Shown here: one piece after another, positions 58,553 to 64,000 of the stretch
How positions within the stretch are numbered: the stretch's first letter is position 1
Layout of the letters: every line of letters starts with the position of its first letter
Assembly: GCA_039619475.1 (NCBI GenBank)
Contig: CM077116.1
Span: forward strand, 1,736,001-1,800,000
Reading direction: 5' to 3'
Length of the DNA stretch: 64,000 nt
From: Icerya purchasi
Taxonomy: Eukaryota > Arthropoda > Insecta > Hemiptera > Monophlebidae
The notes under the pieces: model-generated
What the model was told of the DNA's origin: nothing
Databases searched by the model: none
The model's input: the letters and a program-made list of their open reading frames with translations, nothing else
Made by a program: the position numbers and the translations under genes

Positions 58553-59145
58553 TAAAAATCTAACTCGCCTCTTTGTAAATGATACCTTTTTTCTTTTTCA
58601 ACAATCACGTCTGACGTATCATTAACAATCATTGAATTGGGACAATCCTCAGTAGTTTCCGACGTAACAGTACTTTTTGCAGAATTTTTCTTATCTTTAT
58701 CAATTATGATTTTTTTCAATACACTCATAAGCGGTCTCCACGCCGAACTAAGCTGCATGCCCTCCTCTCTATTAAAAGTTTCATTGATTTCGATCTCGAT
58801 GTCTTCTCTAATCACCGTATTTTTGAATTTGTCCACCTTTGCCAAAATTTTTGTTTTGTCGAACTTTAATACGTGTCCATTAACTATTTCATTGTCAGCG
58901 AACGCCGATTTTTCCACGCGCTTATGCGCACAATCTGCCTGGTGCTCTTTTATACGTGTACTAATCGTTCTACCCGTTTGTCCAACATAACATCTATCAC
59001 ATTCACACGAAATCTTGTACACACCCGCTGCACGGTAAGGGGAGCGATCATCTTTTATGCTGTTCAACAAATTATTAATTTTTACGCATGTCTTGAACGG
59101 TGACTTCCCATTTCGCCTAAATTTAAGGTTTCGGTTACTCAGGTA
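58552..59145 (-). pseudogene. Penelope-like element, C-terminal GIY-YIG endonuclease (5'-truncated)
   Basis: An open minus frame of 172 codons (59070-58552) that extends upstream to about 59145 without a stop. It holds KINNLLNSIKDD then AGVYKISCECDRCYVGQTGR: the GVY and YVG halves of GIY-YIG, with the Cys-rich insert typical of Penelope endonucleases, catalytic-type Arg in TISTRIKEH, and CAHKR after it. The C-terminal tail is charged. Similarity ends near 59150, so the reverse transcriptase part is missing and the copy is 5'-truncated. The endonuclease nicks target DNA for retrotransposition; this copy cannot be autonomous. Confidence 0.85.
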
Positions 59146-59159
59146 ATAAAAGAAAAGTC

Positions 59160-60405
59160 AGACAGACATACGAATGATTTCGTGTTGGCAACAGCGCGTC
59201 ATCATTATCGAATTTTAAACAGACTAAACGCATCATTTTTTTTTCTATTTGATTCCGCTGTTAATCTTTTCTTTTCAAAAAACAACAAAAAAGGTCCATA
59301 TGAAAATCAGAAATGAAAAATTACCGCTAATAATGTTTAATATTAATGTACGCGAAATGACGACTCCGATTAATATTTGCGAGTTATTCCATTCTAAGTC
59401 CAGTGCTGTATAAATCCCACTCGCCTTATCAGTCAGTATATAAAAGTCTTATTGCTGTCTAGTGTAACATGAACATTGAAGTGTTCGGAGTTTCAGAAAA
59501 AAAGAAAGAAAAATAATCCAGATAAAGAGTTGTAAACGAACAAATGTTTTTATTACAAATTGAAAACAATGCACATTTATGCTAGTTTTATCTAAGTTCC
59601 TCGTTAAACAACAAACAGAATAATTTTTTTCGTTTTCTTAATTCTTTTTTTGAACAGAAATTTGCTTCTAATATTTTCTTTTTAAATCTTAAGAAAGAGG
59701 CAGAAAGTGTATTTATTTGTTTATTTGTTTTTTCTTTATTGCGTTAGACTTGTCAGCAGCGGACGATTACCCATCAAAAAGAAGCTGTATTTAAAAAGTT
59801 AATAAACGAAAAGTAAAGTAAATATTAAGCAAAAATGACTTATTAATCTAATAGTATACTTTAATTTTTTTATGTCAATAAACTTGTCTCTAATTTTTAA
59901 TTTTTTCCTACTTACGAAAAGAAAGAGGTTATATGTATGTTTCTAATGTCCTCGCTGACAAACCTATAGTAAATATTAAAAAAAAAAAATATATTCGTCG
60001 CGTATATTCTTTTTTTTATGTTTGTTCGCGTATAACTCATATTCATGTGAATCGACCATTTTACTGGTTCAAACGCCATTTTTTGGCAAATCCAAAAGAA
60101 GATAAAGAAAAAAAAGCCTTCTATTTTACTATTTAAAATGTCTTAATTCAATAAATTGCCAAAAGATTACGATTTAACATTACAAAAAGGAAAAAGAAAG
60201 ATAATATAAAAAGACGCTATTCAGTTAACCAAATATTTTATAATATACTTCTGACGTACAAAACAAAAATTTATAGCAATTAAGCGAAAATAATTTTTTA
60301 ATGGATGACAATTTCTGTTATTCTCTGTTGTCGAAATCTAATTGAATACCATTTCATTTAAAGCGTAATTTTCAATAAATATTTCAATATACAAATATTA
60401 GATAT
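59160..60405. other. Intergenic, no gene recognised
   Basis: AT-rich with A and T runs; no coherent frame. Confidence 0.6.

Positions 60406-60412
<7 letters not shown>

Positions 60413-60466
<54 letters not shown>
60413..60466. repeat. Long (TA)n microsatellite
   Basis: About 27 uninterrupted TA units, the longest dinucleotide run in the window. Confidence 0.95.
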
Positions 60467-60469
<3 letters not shown>

Positions 60470-60989
60470 TATTTACCTGCTGGATTTGTTTTTATAAATG
60501 ATACATCCATTACTACATATATTAGACTGACTCAAAATTTTTGTTTTATTCACAAGCGACAACTTATAATATTCAAGATAGAAGAATAGTTTCCTTCAGA
60601 ACGATGATACGTATAGGAACCAAGCCAGAACAAATTGCGACTTCATTGCGTGAAGCAGTTAGTATGCGGTGATTTTCCGCATATTGAGACGAATTTGGCA
60701 TTTCTTACGACCTTTAATGACACTGTCCGAGCTAGCAAAATAATAAAATTTGGGTAACAATCATTCAATTTCTCGGACGATCTCGGCAGCGGGCAAACGC
60801 GGCATTGTTTGTCAAAGACGCTTTCTTGGTTAAAAAATCGAGGGATCCCCCGCTGCGCCAGGGTAATCTTTTTTTCTTCCTACCAAACGTGACCGTGTTG
60901 CCAAGTTAATATTTTCAAATTATTATTATTATTATTTTTTTACGGGTCATTCCATTTTTAGACGAAATGGTACCAGACCTCTTGAACAC

Positions 60990-62036
60990 TGGTCTGATAT
61001 TATTTTTCCTGAGGACCCTGCCAATCCTATCTGTCACCCCTTTAATGTAGGGAAAGTAAATTGACCCATCAATTCTTTGTTCCGTCTTACTTTTTCTTTT
61101 CTCAATGCCGTCATTTTTGCTGAACTTCTTTACACAATACTCCGCCGTCTCTCATCTCAGTGGAACTGTACTGCAACCGTTACGATTCTTAAACCTGGAA
61201 AGCCAGATCATCTGCTCGCGTCCGACAGACTAATAAGTTTACATCCTACCTTCTGCAAAATATTCGAAAGAATAATCTTATTCGGGATGATGGAAATTCT
61301 AGGAACGAAAGCAATTCCCGAACACTAGTTTGGCTTCCGGGGGAAACATGGCACCATTGAACAACTATGTTCAACATTTTTAACAGCCTTTGAAGACAAG
61401 CGATACTGTGCAGCTATATTTCTAGACGTCCAACAGGCATTTGACAGAGTATGGACAGTCGGACTCTTGCACAAACTTAAAATGACTACCTCATCAGAAT
61501 TTACTCGTCTTTTCCTATCATACCTGTATAATCGCACATTCTACGTACAGGTACGTGGTACTCGGTCATCAATTCAGTTCCATAGGGCAGCGTGCTTGGC
61601 CCTTTTGTACACCGCTGATGTACTACTACAAATTGATGACAGTGACCTAATTGCAATGTGTGCGGACGATACGACCTTCTTTGTCAATGGTATGTGTGCA
61701 GCAGCATCGTACAAAGGGATCTACGAATACCCACATTGATTGAGGAAATAAACTTCTATGGTAGCCGATATTGGGGACACATCAATCCCCTCACTGTCTC
61801 ATTGACAAACAACACAACTCAACGATGGCTAAAACGTCCGTACCCCAACGACCTACTTCGGAGTACCACTTCGAATTACCGCGTACTCTATTGTAGGTAA
61901 CTCTTTAGATTTCTAGTCACAACGCCACTGTGATCATAGCAATAATTTATAGTAGTTAATACTGACTATTAACCTTAACTTCACAATCCCAACGCCCTCT
62001 CAAGGGTATGGAACTCACTTTACTTTACTTTACTTA
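60990..62036 (+). pseudogene. Jockey-type LINE relic: reverse transcriptase, C-terminal end and tail
   Basis: Reverse transcriptase blocks: SSQWNCTATVTILKPGKPDH (61158-61215), RLISLHPTFCKIFERII (61228-61280), FGFRGKHGTIEQLCSTF (61330-61380), AAIFLDVQQAFDRVW with the first catalytic Asp (61413-61457), LFLSYLYNRTFYVQVRG (61508-61560) and MCADDTTFFVNG, the FADD box (61656-61690). A stop at 61326 and a deletion after the ADD box break it. The C-terminal part INPLTVSLTNNTTQRWLKRP (61781-61840) matches the Jockey-clade tail of the ORF. It ends CACAATCCCAACGCCCTCTC ... (CTTTA)n, the tail shared with the SINEs. Confidence 0.8.
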
Positions 62037-62039
62037 TTA

Positions 62040-62945
62040 TTTTAAGGAACTCTGTAAATAAAAAAAACAAAACAAAAACAAACAAATCGCTACTGTATTA
62101 CTTTTCGCCCCACTTGAATGAATTTCCGTCACGATGATTGTGTCCAATTAAGAATGATTAAATCTTTGTGTACCGAGTTAACTGTGCCGACAATTTCACC
62201 ATGTATCGTCGTCTCGCGTGTATGTAAATTTAATTTATTGCATGCTTTTAACTTTTGTTAAAAGCAATCCAAGCGGCTTAGGAAATTGACACGACTTTTT
62301 CTTTTGTCTCGTGTTTATTTGCATCTGCGAAATATAGAGAAAGAGTTTGCTACGAGTCAAAGTCGTTATATTTAAGTTAATAAATTACACTGACATTTTA
62401 TTTAATCTGTTTACACTAAAATCATATTTACAAACCGAAAATTCTACGTGCAATTAAAAGAACATAAAAATGGAATTTAGATCTATACTTGATTAAAAGA
62501 TCCGTTTTGTTGAAACTAAATGTAGACACCGTTTGTCTCACATCATCCTAGTTAATTGAATATAACAGTCTGAACGTGTTAGGAAAGAAAATATATCTGT
62601 AAGTTTCAATACATGTAAATTGTAATAATGATATGTAAATATTTATTAACATCGCACAATTAATGTAGCGTAGATAAATTTCTTTCTTCCTTTTTTTTCT
62701 TCTTCTAAATGTTATTATTAAATATGAAACAAAAAAGAAATTTAACGGAAAAAATCGCATTTCAGTTTTATGGTATATACAATAAGAAGCAAGTGAAGGC
62801 GAGAAAACGTAGCATACATATTTAAAACTGTTCCGGTAAAATCTGAGCTTTCACGAAATTGTCGATTTTCTATTTACAAAAATCACGAACAAATGTAAAT
62901 TTTTCTAAAATATTAAAAATCCTATGTTAAGCTATGAATTTATTA
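62040..62945. other. Intergenic, no gene recognised
   Basis: Nothing recognised. Confidence 0.6.
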
Positions 62946-62949
62946 CAAA

Positions 62950-63205
62950 TGTCACGCATCTGCTCAGTTAGCCGCGAAGGTCACGGATTTAAGACTTGTT
63001 TCGTTTTGGATCCTTAGTCGCTCCTAGGTTTATACCTAAGCTGAAATTGAATATTGATTGCACGAGAGAAATCTGGAAACAAAAAAGGCGGATCCAATGA
63101 GAAAGGAGTATTCTTTTCAGATTCATTAGGCTCAGTACATTATGAAAGGTTTAATTCCGCAATCTATGATACTTTATCAAGGGTATGGGACTTGCTTTAC
63201 ATTTT
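62950..63205 (+). repeat. Degenerate full-length SINE (TTTAC-tail family)
   Basis: A worn tRNA-like head (CAGTTAGCCGCGAAGGT, TCACGGATTTAAGACTTG), the body GGATCCTTAGTCGCTCC and GAGAAATCTGGAAA, and the 3' end TCAGTACATTATGAAAGGTT, TATCAAGGGTATGGGACTTG, CTTTAC follow the order of the 20406-20674 copy read on its own strand. Confidence 0.7.
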
Positions 63206-63209
63206 TTTT

Positions 63210-64000
63210 TTTTTTTTCTATTAATCACCCTAAGTACGGATGTTACTTGAATGAGGGAAATTTTAGAAAAAAAAGCAATCGGTAAAGTATCATTGCGGCA
63301 AGTGATGGATTTTCATTAGATTCGTCCAGAGGCTGCATTGAACAATGGTACGGATTTGTTCAATGTGAATTTTTTATATATGACTATCTGCGAAAACCGA
63401 AGAGATCGCTTGGTTGGTTAACGATAGATTTCTAGACATATCTTAAAAATGACTCTTTCGCAATCCGACCAGATTGATGCGCATGCATTTTGGTAGAACG
63501 AGTTCTGTTTTAAAAATCTTATTGAAAGATAAGCATAGACCGTATGCGGATATTGTGGACGTTTTCGCGGTTGCCGTTTCTCTTCTTTCACCAGATGCAG
63601 GAATTGGCTACTTTCATTCTATCCTCTACAAGACGAGATTGACAGTTCCCAGTAATCGTAGTTTCATCGCCGTTTTGAATACTTCGTCGACAGTGAAGCC
63701 TTACAGGGCCGTGTATCTAGATCAAAATTTCGGGAGGGGTTACGAAAATATTTTTATAAATATGTGTGTGTGTTATCATATGAAATATATTTATTTATGA
63801 ATAGTACACTAAAGCCTTGTAGTCAATTATACTGTATATGCAATATATTTGAACATTACAATAAAAACAAATAAAAAATAGTCATTTCCATAGAATTTAT
63901 AAAAATTTCGATTTTCTTTACTTTTGTCAAACATTGAAAAGAAATAAATTTATTCTGAATTTCAGTCCATTTAATTCAAGCGGTTATTATTTCGCAAACA
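63210..64000. other. Right edge, unassigned
   Basis: A 108-codon plus frame at 63474-63800 (contains KHRPYADIVDVFAVAVSLL) shows no motif I can place. No other feature. Confidence 0.4.

Noticed and set aside
63474..63800. 108-codon plus-strand frame at the right edge
   Set aside because: Could be an element fragment, but no block can be assigned to a family.
1..64000. CRISPR arrays, bacterial operons, rRNA genes
   Set aside because: No regularly spaced identical repeats with unique spacers, no ribosomal RNA sequence, and the gene structure is clearly eukaryotic.

Overview
This is a visibly AT-rich animal nuclear window. Spliced genes with GT-AG introns, frequent mariner, Tc1, hAT, pogo, Penelope-like and Jockey-type elements, and protein matches that sit closest to arthropod orthologues all point to an insect. 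I cannot name the order from sequence alone. Only two host genes are convincing; almost everything else recognisable is transposable-element debris, most of it inside introns.

Left edge (1-7.8 kb, minus strand): the 5' part of the ribosomal protein S3A gene. Four coding exons are visible (7752-7691, 6651-6548, 1611-1415, 1152-1027); the rest lies off the left edge. Intron 2 is 4.9 kb and holds a decayed hAT transposase in the opposite orientation. From 7.8 to 12 kb is an intergenic stretch with a Penelope-type hammerhead-like motif, a hAT/ZMYM-like N-terminal fragment and a mariner N-terminal fragment.

Centre (12-45 kb, plus strand): one complete gene of eight coding exons encoding a 476-residue MBOAT7 / lysophosphatidylinositol acyltransferase. 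All seven splice junctions keep frame, both expected catalytic residues are present, and a polyadenylation signal follows the stop. Its roughly 33 kb is mostly intron. Intron 1 carries a foldback DNA transposon with about 500-bp terminal inverted repeats. Intron 3 carries a hAT pseudogene split by a SINE and by a deleted mariner, plus two LTR-like repeats. Intron 4 carries a third LTR-like copy and a pogo-type relic. Intron 5 carries a tandem repeat, a long hairpin, a mariner relic, a LINE RNase H relic and a palindromic tRNA-derived SINE. Intron 7 carries a Tc1 relic.

Right side (45-64 kb): no host gene recognised. It contains two large foldback elements, a Helentron-type endonuclease relic, an internally deleted mariner with long inverted repeats, a Penelope-like GIY-YIG endonuclease followed directly by a hammerhead-like ribozyme motif, a Jockey-type LINE relic and SINE copies that share the LINE's 3' tail.

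The two host genes are functionally unrelated: one builds the 40S ribosome, the other remodels phosphatidylinositol acyl chains. The most interesting material is the mobile DNA: the Penelope ribozyme set, the SINE/LINE shared tail, the palindromic SINE, and the foldback elements. No wholly new host system was found.
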